Source of the DNA: an uncultured Bacilli bacterium
GTDB taxonomy: Bacteria > Bacillota_I > Bacilli_A > RF39 > UBA660
DNA: 64,000 bases
Assembly (NCBI GenBank): GCA_934176955.1
Contig: CAKPOS010000003.1
Location: forward strand, 56,725 to 120,724
Direction of reading: 5' to 3'
Position 1 is the stretch's first letter. Each line of letters starts with the position of its first letter. The translations under genes and the position numbers were made by a program. The notes beneath the pieces were generated by a model. That model was not told where the DNA came from. It searched no databases and was given only the letters and a program-made list of their open reading frames with translations. Shown here piece after piece: positions 15,474 to 23,447 of the stretch.

Positions 15474-16607
15474 ATGGATAAAAAAGATTATTATGAAGTC
15501 TTAGGTGTTTCTAAGGATGCAACTGATGCTGAGATTAAGTCTGCTTTTCGTAAATTAGCAAAAAAATATCATCCTGATGTTTCAAAAGAACCGGATGCTG
15601 CTGAAAAATTTAAAGAATGTCAAGAAGCTTATGCTGTATTATCTGATCCAAGTAAAAGAAAACAATATGATCAGTTTGGTCATGCTGCTTTCCAACAAGG
15701 AGCAGGAGGAGCTGGAGGATTTAGCAACTTTGACTTTGGAGACATGTCAGATATTTTTGAAGACTTGTTTGGTGGCATGGGTGGATTTGGAGGATTCTCT
15801 GGATTCACACAATCAGGATCAAGAAGAAGTTCTAATGGTCCAAGAAAAGGCAATGATGTTTTGTATAGGATGACCATTGATTTTGAAGAAGCTGTTTATG
15901 GATGTAAGAAAGATTTAAAATTGGATATTGTAGATACTTGTCCAGAATGCGATGGAAAAGGTGGTTTTAATCCTAGTACTTGCTCAACATGTAGAGGTTC
16001 AGGAACAGTAACTTCTGAACAAAGAACTATGTTTGGAAGTTTCTTAACCAAAACAACTTGTCCAGATTGTAAAGGCTCAGGAACAAGTTTTGAGAAAAAA
16101 TGCTCAACATGTAGAGGAACAGGTACAGTAAAAAAGAACAAAACCATAACGATTACTATCCCAGAAGGAATTGATACCGATAATCGACTTCGAGTAGCAG
16201 GAAAAGGAGAAGCTGGAGCAAACGGAGGAAAACCAGGAGATCTATATGTCGAGTTTACAGTAAGAGACCATGAATTTTACCAAAGAGATGAAGATGATAT
16301 TTATATTGAACTTCCTCTAACGATTACAGAAGCCATTTTAGGATGCAAAAAAGAAGTTCCAACTCTTTATGGAAATGTTAACTTATCTATCCCTTCAGGT
16401 ACCCAATCTGGTGCAAAGTTGCGCCTAAAGGGAAAAGGGGTTACTAATGTTAGTACCAAAAGAAAAGGGGATATGTATGTTATTACAAAAGTTATCATTC
16501 CAGAAAAATTAACAAGGGATCAAAAGAAATTAATTGAATCATTAAATAATACTTCATTAGATAATTCCCAAGAGTTTAAGAAATATTATAAATTTTTAAA
16601 TAAATAA
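15474..16607 (+). CDS. dnaJ: Chaperone DnaJ (Hsp40)
   Basis: Co-chaperone that stimulates DnaK ATPase. It has 377 residues: J-domain (1-70) with His33-Pro34-Asp35, a Gly/Phe-rich linker (about 75-120), four CxxCxGxG zinc motifs (CPECDGKG, CSTCRGSG, CPDCKGSG, CSTCRGTG) and two C-terminal substrate-binding domains. It is therefore a full type A DnaJ. It lies 72 bases after dnaK as the last gene of the operon. Confidence 0.98.
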   Translation: MDKKDYYEVLGVSKDATDAEIKSAFRKLAKKYHPDVSKEPDAAEKFKECQEAYAVLSDPSKRKQYDQFGHAAFQQGAGGAGGFSNFDFGDMSDIFEDLFGGMGGFGGFSGFTQSGSRRSSNGPRKGNDVLYRMTIDFEEAVYGCKKDLKLDIVDTCPECDGKGGFNPSTCSTCRGSGTVTSEQRTMFGSFLTKTTCPDCKGSGTSFEKKCSTCRGTGTVKKNKTITITIPEGIDTDNRLRVAGKGEAGANGGKPGDLYVEFTVRDHEFYQRDEDDIYIELPLTITEAILGCKKEVPTLYGNVNLSIPSGTQSGAKLRLKGKGVTNVSTKRKGDMYVITKVIIPEKLTRDQKKLIESLNNTSLDNSQEFKKYYKFLNK

Positions 16608-16636
16608 AGTGTCAAATTGCTTTATTTATTTTTTTC
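16598..16636 (+). terminator. Terminator of the hrcA-dnaJ operon
   Basis: AAATAAATAAAG (16598-16609) pairs with CTTTATTTATTT (16620-16631) around a 10-nt loop, then more Ts. It includes the dnaJ stop. Confidence 0.7.
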
Positions 16637-16698
16637 TTCTTTTTCGTTTTTAGAATTTATGATATACTTAAAAAGAATAAAAAGAAGAGGAGAGTAGT

Positions 16699-17010
16699 AT
16701 GGATATTGTTTTAATTTTATTAGTAATTGCTATTATTATAGTAGGATTATTTTTTAAAGATTTTAAAAGTGTAGTTTATTTTCTAGGAATTATCGATATT
16801 ATTTTTAGATTATTCCATAAATTCATTGAATTAGTAAAAATACAAGGAATTACTGATTTTGTAAATGGTTATGTTCCTGCTTCTTTAGAAGCAATTATTA
16901 ATTATTATTCTACAGGAATATTAAATACAGTATTAATTTGGGTATTATTTTTCCTTTATGTATATTTTTTAGTCTATCTAATAAAATATTTTATCCAAAA
17001 GAAAAAATAA
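16699..17010 (+). CDS. Small polytopic membrane protein of unknown function
   Basis: 103 residues with three hydrophobic segments (about 3-20, 24-40 and 75-98) and a basic C-terminus (QKKK). An AGAGGAGAG ribosome site precedes the ATG, and TATACT upstream could be its -10 box. It lies alone between dnaJ and a small gene on the other strand. No motif or family recognised. Confidence 0.7.
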   Translation: MDIVLILLVIAIIIVGLFFKDFKSVVYFLGIIDIIFRLFHKFIELVKIQGITDFVNGYVPASLEAIINYYSTGILNTVLIWVLFFLYVYFLVYLIKYFIQKKK

Positions 17011-17051
17011 TATCCTTTTCTTTAACCAAAGAAAAAAGAAAATGAAGTATT

Positions 17052-17255
17052 TTATAAAAATAAAGTCCAAAACCATAGGGATAGTAGGAGTAAATACTGA
17101 ACTAGCAAAATTAATACATTATAAAAGCAAGGAATAAATAAAGTTAAAATTAATTGATAAACAGTAACAATAGGTAAAATAATAATGCAGATAATGGCTA
17201 CATAAAATTTAAAACCAATACAATTTCTAAAAAAACGATTTAAATTATTTCGCAT
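17052..17255 (-). CDS. Possible small membrane protein
   Basis: A minus-strand frame of about 67 residues: a basic N-terminus (RNNLNRFFRN) followed by two hydrophobic helices. Consecutive start codons lie at 17261 (TTG), 17258 and 17255 (ATG). AGGTG at 17263-17267 best suits 17255. The basic-then-hydrophobic layout and the ribosome site argue for a real gene, but its size and lack of homology leave doubt. Confidence 0.45.
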   Translation of the reverse strand: MRNNLNRFFRNCIGFKFYVAIICIIILPIVTVYQLILTLFIPCFYNVLILLVQYLLLLSLWFWTLFL

Positions 17256-17393
17256 CATCAATCACCTAAAATAGTTTATGAAAAAAACTTTACATCGTAA
17301 CAAAAACTTTAAAAATATTTTTAATAATTGTTCTGCATTTCTTTTATTTTTAATCATTTTATTATATAATGAAATAAGTAAAGGTGATGAAAA

Positions 17394-18242
17394 ATGAAAA
17401 AAAGAAAAAACGGAAAAAATAGACGCTTATTTTTAGTCATTTTAATTATTGTAATTGTATCAGCAGTATTATTTTATACTATTAAAAAAGATAGAAGTCT
17501 AAATACTTTTGAAGCATTTACTAAAGATATTGTTGTAGAAGTACAAAAGATATTTTATCAACCCATTCATGGCTTTTCTAAGATGATAGAAGAATTCACT
17601 TCTTTAAAGGATGTTAAAAAAGAAAATCAAATTTTAAAATCAAATGTGGAGAAAATGGAAGCAACAGAGACGGAGAATATTGAATTAAAACAAGAAATAG
17701 AAAGATTAAAAGGGGAATTAAATATTGAACATGTTTTAACTGATTATGATTATTTAAATGCAACGGTAATTAGTAGAAATTCTTTTTATTGGTATAATAT
17801 GCTAACAATTGATAAAGGAAGCCATAACGGAATAAAAGAAGGAATGGTAGTCATTAATTCAACAGGATTAATTGGAAAAATTACGAATGTTTCGACTTTC
17901 TCTTCAGACGTAAAGTTAATTACGACTAATGATACCAATAATAAAATTTCGGTAACAGTAACGAATGGGGATACCAAATTAACGGGAATTATTAATGGCT
18001 ATGATTATAAAAAAGGATTATTAACCGTAGAGGGAATTAGTAATACGGCAACGGTCAATAATGGAGATTATGTTTATACTTCAGGATTAGGTGGAGTATT
18101 TCCTAGTGGAATTTTAATTGGAAGGGTTGAAGGAATTACAACAGATGATTATGATTTATCCAAGATTATTAATGTAAAACCATCAGCTAAATTTGATGAT
18201 ATTAACTTTGTTACGGTGTTAAAAAGGAATGATGCTTCATGA
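17394..18242 (+). CDS. mreC: Rod shape-determining protein MreC
   Basis: Scaffold of the cell-elongation complex outside the membrane. It has 282 residues: a basic N-terminus, one membrane helix (about 10-28), a coiled coil (about 65-110) and the beta-rich periplasmic-type domain (115-280) with the conserved GL.G.I stretch. The start has AAAGGTG upstream. The stop overlaps the mreD start (ATGA), the standard arrangement. Its presence implies rod-type wall growth, although mreB is not in the window. Confidence 0.93.
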   Translation: MKKRKNGKNRRLFLVILIIVIVSAVLFYTIKKDRSLNTFEAFTKDIVVEVQKIFYQPIHGFSKMIEEFTSLKDVKKENQILKSNVEKMEATETENIELKQEIERLKGELNIEHVLTDYDYLNATVISRNSFYWYNMLTIDKGSHNGIKEGMVVINSTGLIGKITNVSTFSSDVKLITTNDTNNKISVTVTNGDTKLTGIINGYDYKKGLLTVEGISNTATVNNGDYVYTSGLGGVFPSGILIGRVEGITTDDYDLSKIINVKPSAKFDDINFVTVLKRNDAS

Positions 18243-18748
18243 TGATTGTTAGTATCATAACGTTGCTTTTTTCTTATCTTTTTCAAACGATATCTTCTAA
18301 TTATGCGGGGTATATTTATCATGATTTATCTTTATTTACAACAATATATATTTTAATTGCTTTATTTGTGATAAAGCCTTATTTTGAAAACGAAAAAAAA
18401 TACTTAGCAATATTGGTGATTACAGGATTTTTGATGGGCATTACTTATACCAATGCTGTTTTTCTAAATGTTTGTCTATTTTTAGTAGCTTACTATTTTA
18501 CAAAATTCTTTCATTTTTATTTTCCTTATAATTATGTAACCATAAATATTAGTAGTTTAATGGGGATTTTTATTTATCATATTACAAGTTTTTTCTTTCT
18601 TTATGCTGTAGGCTATGACCACTATAGTATTGGAATTTTATTGGAAATTTTACTTCATAGTATTCCGATGACTTTAATTTATACAACGATTGTTTATTTT
18701 ATTGTAGATACTTTGTTTCATCGATTGAATTTAAGAGAAATTAAATAG
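18239..18748 (+). CDS. mreD: Rod shape-determining protein MreD
   Basis: A 169-residue integral membrane protein with about five helices that partners MreC in the elongation complex. Identification relies on the hydrophobic profile, the conserved membrane layout and its 4-base overlap with mreC. Two adjacent ATGs (18239 and 18242) are possible starts. Confidence 0.85.
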   Translation: MMIVSIITLLFSYLFQTISSNYAGYIYHDLSLFTTIYILIALFVIKPYFENEKKYLAILVITGFLMGITYTNAVFLNVCLFLVAYYFTKFFHFYFPYNYVTINISSLMGIFIYHITSFFFLYAVGYDHYSIGILLEILLHSIPMTLIYTTIVYFIVDTLFHRLNLREIK

Positions 18749-18807
18749 TTAGGAATTTACAATAAAATTGAGATTTGCTATAATAAAAAAGAAAGTTTAG
18801 GTGACTT

Positions 18808-19377
18808 ATGAATTTTACGAAGAAAAATACTTTAATTGTTTTAGTCGCGGGTAAGGCAAGAAGTGGTAAAGGTGAGGTTGCTTCTTATATGGAAAAAATT
18901 TTAAAAAAAGAAGGAAAGAAAGTGATTTTATCTCCTTACACAAAATACTTAAAAAGATATATTGCCGAAGTAACAGGAGAAGACTTTGATGATGAAAATA
19001 AACCAAGAGATTTACTTCAAAAGATTAGTTCAGAGTTAATTAAAAAGAAGCTTTCTAATCCTAACTTTTTTATCCATAGACAACAAGAAGATTTATCTTT
19101 TTATCTTTATTTTATGGATGTTGTGATTATTCCTGATGTTCGATTTCCAGAAGAAATTAATGCAATTAAAGAGAAGTTTTCTAATGTCTTCTCTATTGGA
19201 GTAAAAAGAAAGGACTATATCAGTACTTTAACAAAAGAACAACAAGAAGATATTACAGAGATAGCACTAGATGATTATCACGATTATGATATAGAATTAG
19301 AAAATACTTCTTTAGAAAAGTTACAATCTGATGTTGGAGACATGATCAAAAAATTAGAGAAAGAGGGAAGAATATGA
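18808..19377 (+). CDS. P-loop kinase, deoxynucleoside monophosphate kinase-like
   Basis: 189 residues. The P-loop GKARSGKG (about residues 15-22) is followed by a segment reading DVVIIPDVRFPEEI, the DVRFP pattern typical of phage and bacterial dNMP kinase-like proteins. It overlaps the next gene, another P-loop protein, by 4 bases, and that gene lies just before alaS. The substrate cannot be told from the sequence. The nucleotide-kinase fold is likely; the exact reaction is an inference. Confidence 0.7.
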   Translation: MNFTKKNTLIVLVAGKARSGKGEVASYMEKILKKEGKKVILSPYTKYLKRYIAEVTGEDFDDENKPRDLLQKISSELIKKKLSNPNFFIHRQQEDLSFYLYFMDVVIIPDVRFPEEINAIKEKFSNVFSIGVKRKDYISTLTKEQQEDITEIALDDYHDYDIELENTSLEKLQSDVGDMIKKLEKEGRI

Positions 19378-19916
19378 ATAAAATCGTAGCCATTGTAGGA
19401 ATGTGTGGAAGTGGAAAAAGTATCGCTTCTGATATTTTAGAAAAAAAAGGATTTAAAAAAGTTTATTTTGGAGGAGTAACTTTAGAAAAATTGAAAGAAA
19501 AAGGTTTAGAAGTAACCCCTGAAAATGAAAAAATGATGCGTGAAAAATTAAGAGAGGATTTAGGAATGGGAGCATTTGCAAAAATATTACTTCCCAAAAT
19601 TAAAGAATTATCTATAGAAAACAATGTCGTTTTAGATGGATTATACTCTTGGGATGAATATAAAATATTAAATGAAGAATTAGGCAAAGACATGAAAACC
19701 ATTGCTATTATTACCGATAAAAAAATTCGTTATAAACGCCTTACAGAAAGAGAAGTAAGACCACTCACAAAAAAAGAGGCTAAAGAAAGAGATTTAGCGG
19801 AGATTGAAAATATTGCTAAGGCGCCTCCTATTGCGTATGCGGATTATTTCATTTTAAATAATGGAACATTAGAAGAATATGAAAAAAGATTAGAAGAAAT
19901 TATTAAACAGATATAA
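19374..19916 (+). CDS. P-loop nucleotide kinase-like protein (UPF0200/dephospho-CoA kinase-like)
   Basis: 180 residues. The P-loop is GMCGSGKS (residues 9-16). The later elements (LREDLGMGAFAK, VVLDGLYSWDEYK) match the layout of the UPF0200 group of kinase-like ATPases, in which a similar P-loop is followed by a DG-x-RS-type segment. It overlaps the upstream kinase-like gene and ends 13 bases before alaS. The two consecutive P-loop genes probably act on related nucleotide or cofactor substrates. Confidence 0.7.
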   Translation: MNKIVAIVGMCGSGKSIASDILEKKGFKKVYFGGVTLEKLKEKGLEVTPENEKMMREKLREDLGMGAFAKILLPKIKELSIENNVVLDGLYSWDEYKILNEELGKDMKTIAIITDKKIRYKRLTEREVRPLTKKEAKERDLAEIENIAKAPPIAYADYFILNNGTLEEYEKRLEEIIKQI

Positions 19917-19929
19917 GGAAGTGTTAAAA

Positions 19930-22623
19930 ATGAAACAAATGACAGGTGAACAAATTATTAGAACATATATTGACTTTTTTGTAAGTCATGGACATCTAGA
20001 AGTAGAAAGTGCTTCTTTAATTCCTAAGGATGATCCTAGTGTTTTATGGATAAATGCAGGAGTAACTCCTTTAAAAAAATATTTTGATGGTAGTATTGTT
20101 CCTAAAAATAGAAGATTAACGAGTTGTCAGAAATGTATTCGTACAAATGATATTGAAAATGTAGGGGTAACCGCAAGACATCATACTTTCTTTCAAATGT
20201 TAGGAAACTTTTCTGTGGGAGACTATTTTAAGAAGGAAGCATTAAGATGGGCTTTTGAATTATTAACTGGTAAAGAATATTTTGCCTTTGATAAAAATAA
20301 ACTTTATATGACAGTATATCCTCAAGATAAAGAAGCTTATGATTTATGGATTAGTCTTGGAGTAGATCCCACTCATATTATTCCTTTAGAAGGAAATTTC
20401 TGGGAAATAGGAGAAGGACCAAGTGGACCTGATAGTGAAATCTTTTATGATAGAGGAGAAAAGTTTGATCCTGAGAAAAAAGGAATTCAATTATTAAAAG
20501 AAGATTTAGAAAATGATCGCTATATCGAAATATGGAATAATGTCTTTAGTCAATATAATGCTAAAAAGGGAGTTCCTCGTGATCAATATGAAGAATTACC
20601 AAGTAAAAATATTGATACAGGTATGGGTGTTGAAAGAATGGCTTGTATTATGCAAGGAGCAGTAACCAATTATGAAACCGATCTTTTCTTGCCAATAATG
20701 GATAAAATAGCAAAAATTAGTGAAATTCCTTATCAAGGACAAAAAGAATTTAAAGTAATCGCTGACCATATCAGAACATTAACTTTTGCCCTATCTGATG
20801 GAGCTACTTTTGAAAACTATGGAAGAGGATATGTTTTAAGAAGATTATTAAGACGCTCTGTTATGATGAGTCGAAAACTTAATATTAATAAGACTTTTAT
20901 GGCAGAATTAGTTGATATCGTAATGGAAAAATATGGAAATATTTATCCTGATTTGCTTCCTAATAAAGAAATCATTAAAGAACAAATTACGAAAGAAGAA
21001 GATTTATTCCATAAAACATTAATTTCTGGAGAAAAAAGACTAGAGGAATTATGCAAAAATAATACTTCAAAAGAAATTTCTGGGGAAGATGCTTTTAAAT
21101 TATATGATACTTATGGTTTTCCTGTAGAATTAACCATAGAATATGCAAATGAACTAGGACTTAGTGTAGATAAAGATGGATTCTATAAATATATGGAAAT
21201 GCAAAAAGTAATGGCAAGACAAAATCGTAAAGTAGTTAGTAGTATGAATCTTCAAAATGAACAATTAATGAACTATAAGAAAGAAAGTAAATTTGTTGGC
21301 TATGAAAAGTTAGGGAATAAAACCATTGTGATGGATATCATGAAAGATAATCAATTTGTAGATTCTATCACTGATGAAGGATATGTTTTCTTAGAAGAAA
21401 ATCCCTTTTATGCAGAGTCTGGTGGACAAATTTACGATATTGGTTATTTAAAAAATGATGACTGTAAAGTAGAAGTAGATGAAGTCGTAAAAGCACCTAA
21501 TAAACAGCATTTATTACATGTTAAAATTTTAGAAGGAACACTAAAAAAAGGAAGTACAGTATTAACTCATGTTATGCAAGAACGTCGTGAAGAAATTATG
21601 AAAAATCATAGTGCTACGCATTTGTTACAAAAAACACTTCAAGAATTTTTAGGAGACAACGTTCATCAAGCAGGAAGTAGAGTAGATGAAAATACATTCC
21701 GATTTGATTTTACTTATCATGGAAGATTAAGTGATGATTTAATTATTAGAATTGAAAAAAGAGTAAACGAAAGAGTTGCTCAAAATGTTGACACTGTTAT
21801 TGAATATTTACCAATTGAAGAAGCCAAGAAAAAAGGGGCTATGGCTCTATTTGATGATAAGTATGGAGATATCGTTCGTGTAGTAACGATTGGAGATTCA
21901 ATAGAATTATGTGCAGGAACCCATGTGCCAAATACGAGTATGATTGGTAAAATTGCCATTATTTCAATTGAAAATAAAGGAGCAGATACTTTTAGAATTG
22001 AAGGAACATCAAATAAAAAGATGAATGACCTTCTTCACCGTGTTGTTGATCCTTATCAAGCTGAAATCAAAAAATTACTTTCTAAAGCAAAAAATATTTT
22101 AGTAGAAGCCAAAGAACAAAATATTCATTTGGATTTTCAATTTGATTTTCAAGATAAAGAACTATCTAGCTATGAGGGAGTAGTAGAATACAAACATAAA
22201 TTAGCAGAGTTAAAAGAACAAATTAAAGAATTGGAAAAGAAATATAAAAATCTAAAAATGCAAAGTACAGTAAGTGATATTACAGCATTTACTACCAATA
22301 TGGAAGTCATTAATGGAATTAAGACAAGTATTGTGATATTAGAAGATTATGACATTGATAGTATGAGAGGCTTAGCTGATGCCATTATTAGTAAATATGA
22401 AAACTGTTTTGTTTTATTAGCTAATGTTAAAGATAATCATGTCAATATCATTTCTAAATCCAATAGTGATAAAATAAATTGTGGTGTCTTTGTCAAAGAA
22501 CTTTCTGTAAAATGCAAAGGAAATGGTGGAGGAAGTCCTAAATTTGCCCAAGGTGGTGGTAGTGAAGCCTTACATTTAGCAGAATATTTAAATGAATTGA
22601 AAGAACAAATTAAGAATAATTAG
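19930..22623 (+). CDS. alaS: Alanine--tRNA ligase
   Basis: Charges tRNA-Ala and edits mischarged serine and glycine. The 897-residue protein contains the class II catalytic core (FFVSHGHLEVESASLIP; TARHHTFFQMLGNFS), the tRNA-recognition region, the editing domain with NHSATHLLQ and CAGTH zinc/editing motifs, and a C-terminal domain ending in GNGGGSPKFAQGG. The GTG at 19921 is in frame, but AAGGAAG (to 19921) places the ATG at 19930 correctly. I see no T-box leader; the gene follows two kinase-like genes directly. Confidence 0.97.
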   Translation: MKQMTGEQIIRTYIDFFVSHGHLEVESASLIPKDDPSVLWINAGVTPLKKYFDGSIVPKNRRLTSCQKCIRTNDIENVGVTARHHTFFQMLGNFSVGDYFKKEALRWAFELLTGKEYFAFDKNKLYMTVYPQDKEAYDLWISLGVDPTHIIPLEGNFWEIGEGPSGPDSEIFYDRGEKFDPEKKGIQLLKEDLENDRYIEIWNNVFSQYNAKKGVPRDQYEELPSKNIDTGMGVERMACIMQGAVTNYETDLFLPIMDKIAKISEIPYQGQKEFKVIADHIRTLTFALSDGATFENYGRGYVLRRLLRRSVMMSRKLNINKTFMAELVDIVMEKYGNIYPDLLPNKEIIKEQITKEEDLFHKTLISGEKRLEELCKNNTSKEISGEDAFKLYDTYGFPVELTIEYANELGLSVDKDGFYKYMEMQKVMARQNRKVVSSMNLQNEQLMNYKKESKFVGYEKLGNKTIVMDIMKDNQFVDSITDEGYVFLEENPFYAESGGQIYDIGYLKNDDCKVEVDEVVKAPNKQHLLHVKILEGTLKKGSTVLTHVMQERREEIMKNHSATHLLQKTLQEFLGDNVHQAGSRVDENTFRFDFTYHGRLSDDLIIRIEKRVNERVAQNVDTVIEYLPIEEAKKKGAMALFDDKYGDIVRVVTIGDSIELCAGTHVPNTSMIGKIAIISIENKGADTFRIEGTSNKKMNDLLHRVVDPYQAEIKKLLSKAKNILVEAKEQNIHLDFQFDFQDKELSSYEGVVEYKHKLAELKEQIKELEKKYKNLKMQSTVSDITAFTTNMEVINGIKTSIVILEDYDIDSMRGLADAIISKYENCFVLLANVKDNHVNIISKSNSDKINCGVFVKELSVKCKGNGGGSPKFAQGGGSEALHLAEYLNELKEQIKNN

Positions 22624-22645
22624 TGTCAACTAAGGCTAAAAATAC

Positions 22646-22674
22646 TTAACAAGAAATTAATTTTATAGTATACT
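22646..22674 (+). promoter_or_regulatory. Promoter of the lipoprotein gene
   Basis: TTAACA (22646-22651), a 17-bp spacer, TATACT (22669-22674). Confidence 0.7.
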
Positions 22675-22694
22675 AATATTCAAGTAGGTGGAAC

Positions 22695-23153
22695 ATGAAA
22701 AAAATTTGTTGTCTTATTTTAATACTATTTCTCTTTACAGGATGTGAAAATCAAGAAGAACAAGAAAAAAATGATTATATTGCTTATAAAAACAATTTAT
22801 TAAGTACAAAAGAATACTCCAAAGATCTTCCCTTAGATATCATTATTGATATAAAGAGGGAAGATGAACAAACTGTTGATTATACTGTAAAGTTAGCTAA
22901 TCCAAAAGAGAATATGCACAAAGTAAGAGCAATGGTTGTTAATAATTATAGCAATGAGGCAGTATTTCCAACAATAGGTTTATTTGATGAAAAAGAAGAA
23001 TTGTTGGTAGAAAATAAAGATTTCAATGAAGTAGAATTAGAAGGGACAATCGAGTCTACTAAGAATATTAGTTCTTTAAAATTAAAGTTAAAAGTATGGA
23101 TAGAGTATCAGAGTGATACTGGAGAAAAAAAAGAAGTTTATTATCAGATGTAA
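22695..23153 (+). CDS. Lipoprotein of unknown function
   Basis: 152 residues. A short signal peptide ends in the lipobox LFTGC, so the mature protein begins at Cys19, attached to the outer face of the membrane. The remainder is hydrophilic and rich in Glu and Lys, with predicted beta strands (QTVDYTVKLANPKENMHKV). A close promoter and an AGGTGG ribosome site precede it, and a strong terminator follows, so it is probably a single-gene unit. No family recognised. Confidence 0.8.
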   Translation: MKKICCLILILFLFTGCENQEEQEKNDYIAYKNNLLSTKEYSKDLPLDIIIDIKREDEQTVDYTVKLANPKENMHKVRAMVVNNYSNEAVFPTIGLFDEKEELLVENKDFNEVELEGTIESTKNISSLKLKLKVWIEYQSDTGEKKEVYYQM

Positions 23154-23181
23154 GTTGGTTACTTAAGTAATCAGCTTTTTT
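23152..23181 (+). terminator. Terminator after the lipoprotein gene
   Basis: AAGTTGGTTAC pairs with GTAATCAGCTT (11 bp, two G-T pairs) around the loop TTAA, ending in a T-run. Confidence 0.8.
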
Positions 23182-23238
23182 CCTATTTTTCGACAAAAAA
23201 ATAATCACACTTTTGAGATAATTTTTTTGGTGATGAAG

Positions 23239-23421
23239 ATGAAAGTAAAAATTTTTGATGAATCTCATGAGAAAGATTTAGAAGAAGATATTAATGAATT
23301 TTTAAAAGAAAAGGATAGGGAAATTGTTAGTATTCAGTTTAATGTATCGAATGCAATTTATGGAGAAGAACAAATTTATTGTTTTTCTGCCCTTATTTTA
23401 TATCAAGAGAAAAAAATATAG
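23239..23421 (+). CDS. Cse60-family protein (sporulation-associated)
   Basis: Exactly 60 residues from the ATG at 23239: begins MKVKIFDESHEKDLEEDINE and ends with EQIYCFSALILYQ. This start, the length and the EQIYC.SA motif match Cse60/YteV, a small Bacillus protein under sporulation control. In-frame TTG 23227 and ATG 23233 also exist, but the GGTG at 23229-23232 suits 23239. The function of Cse60 is unknown. The gene faces clpB and the two share a bidirectional terminator. Confidence 0.8.
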   Translation: MKVKIFDESHEKDLEEDINEFLKEKDREIVSIQFNVSNAIYGEEQIYCFSALILYQEKKI

Positions 23422-23447
23422 AGCCCTTTAAAACTCTATATTTTTGT
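23413..23447. terminator. Bidirectional terminator between the Cse60-like gene and clpB
   Basis: AAAATATAGAG (23413-23423) pairs perfectly with CTCTATATTTT (23434-23444); T-runs on both strands. Confidence 0.85.

Noticed and set aside
19917..19929. T-box leader before alaS
   Set aside because: Only 13 bases separate alaS from the preceding gene, with no room for a T-box.
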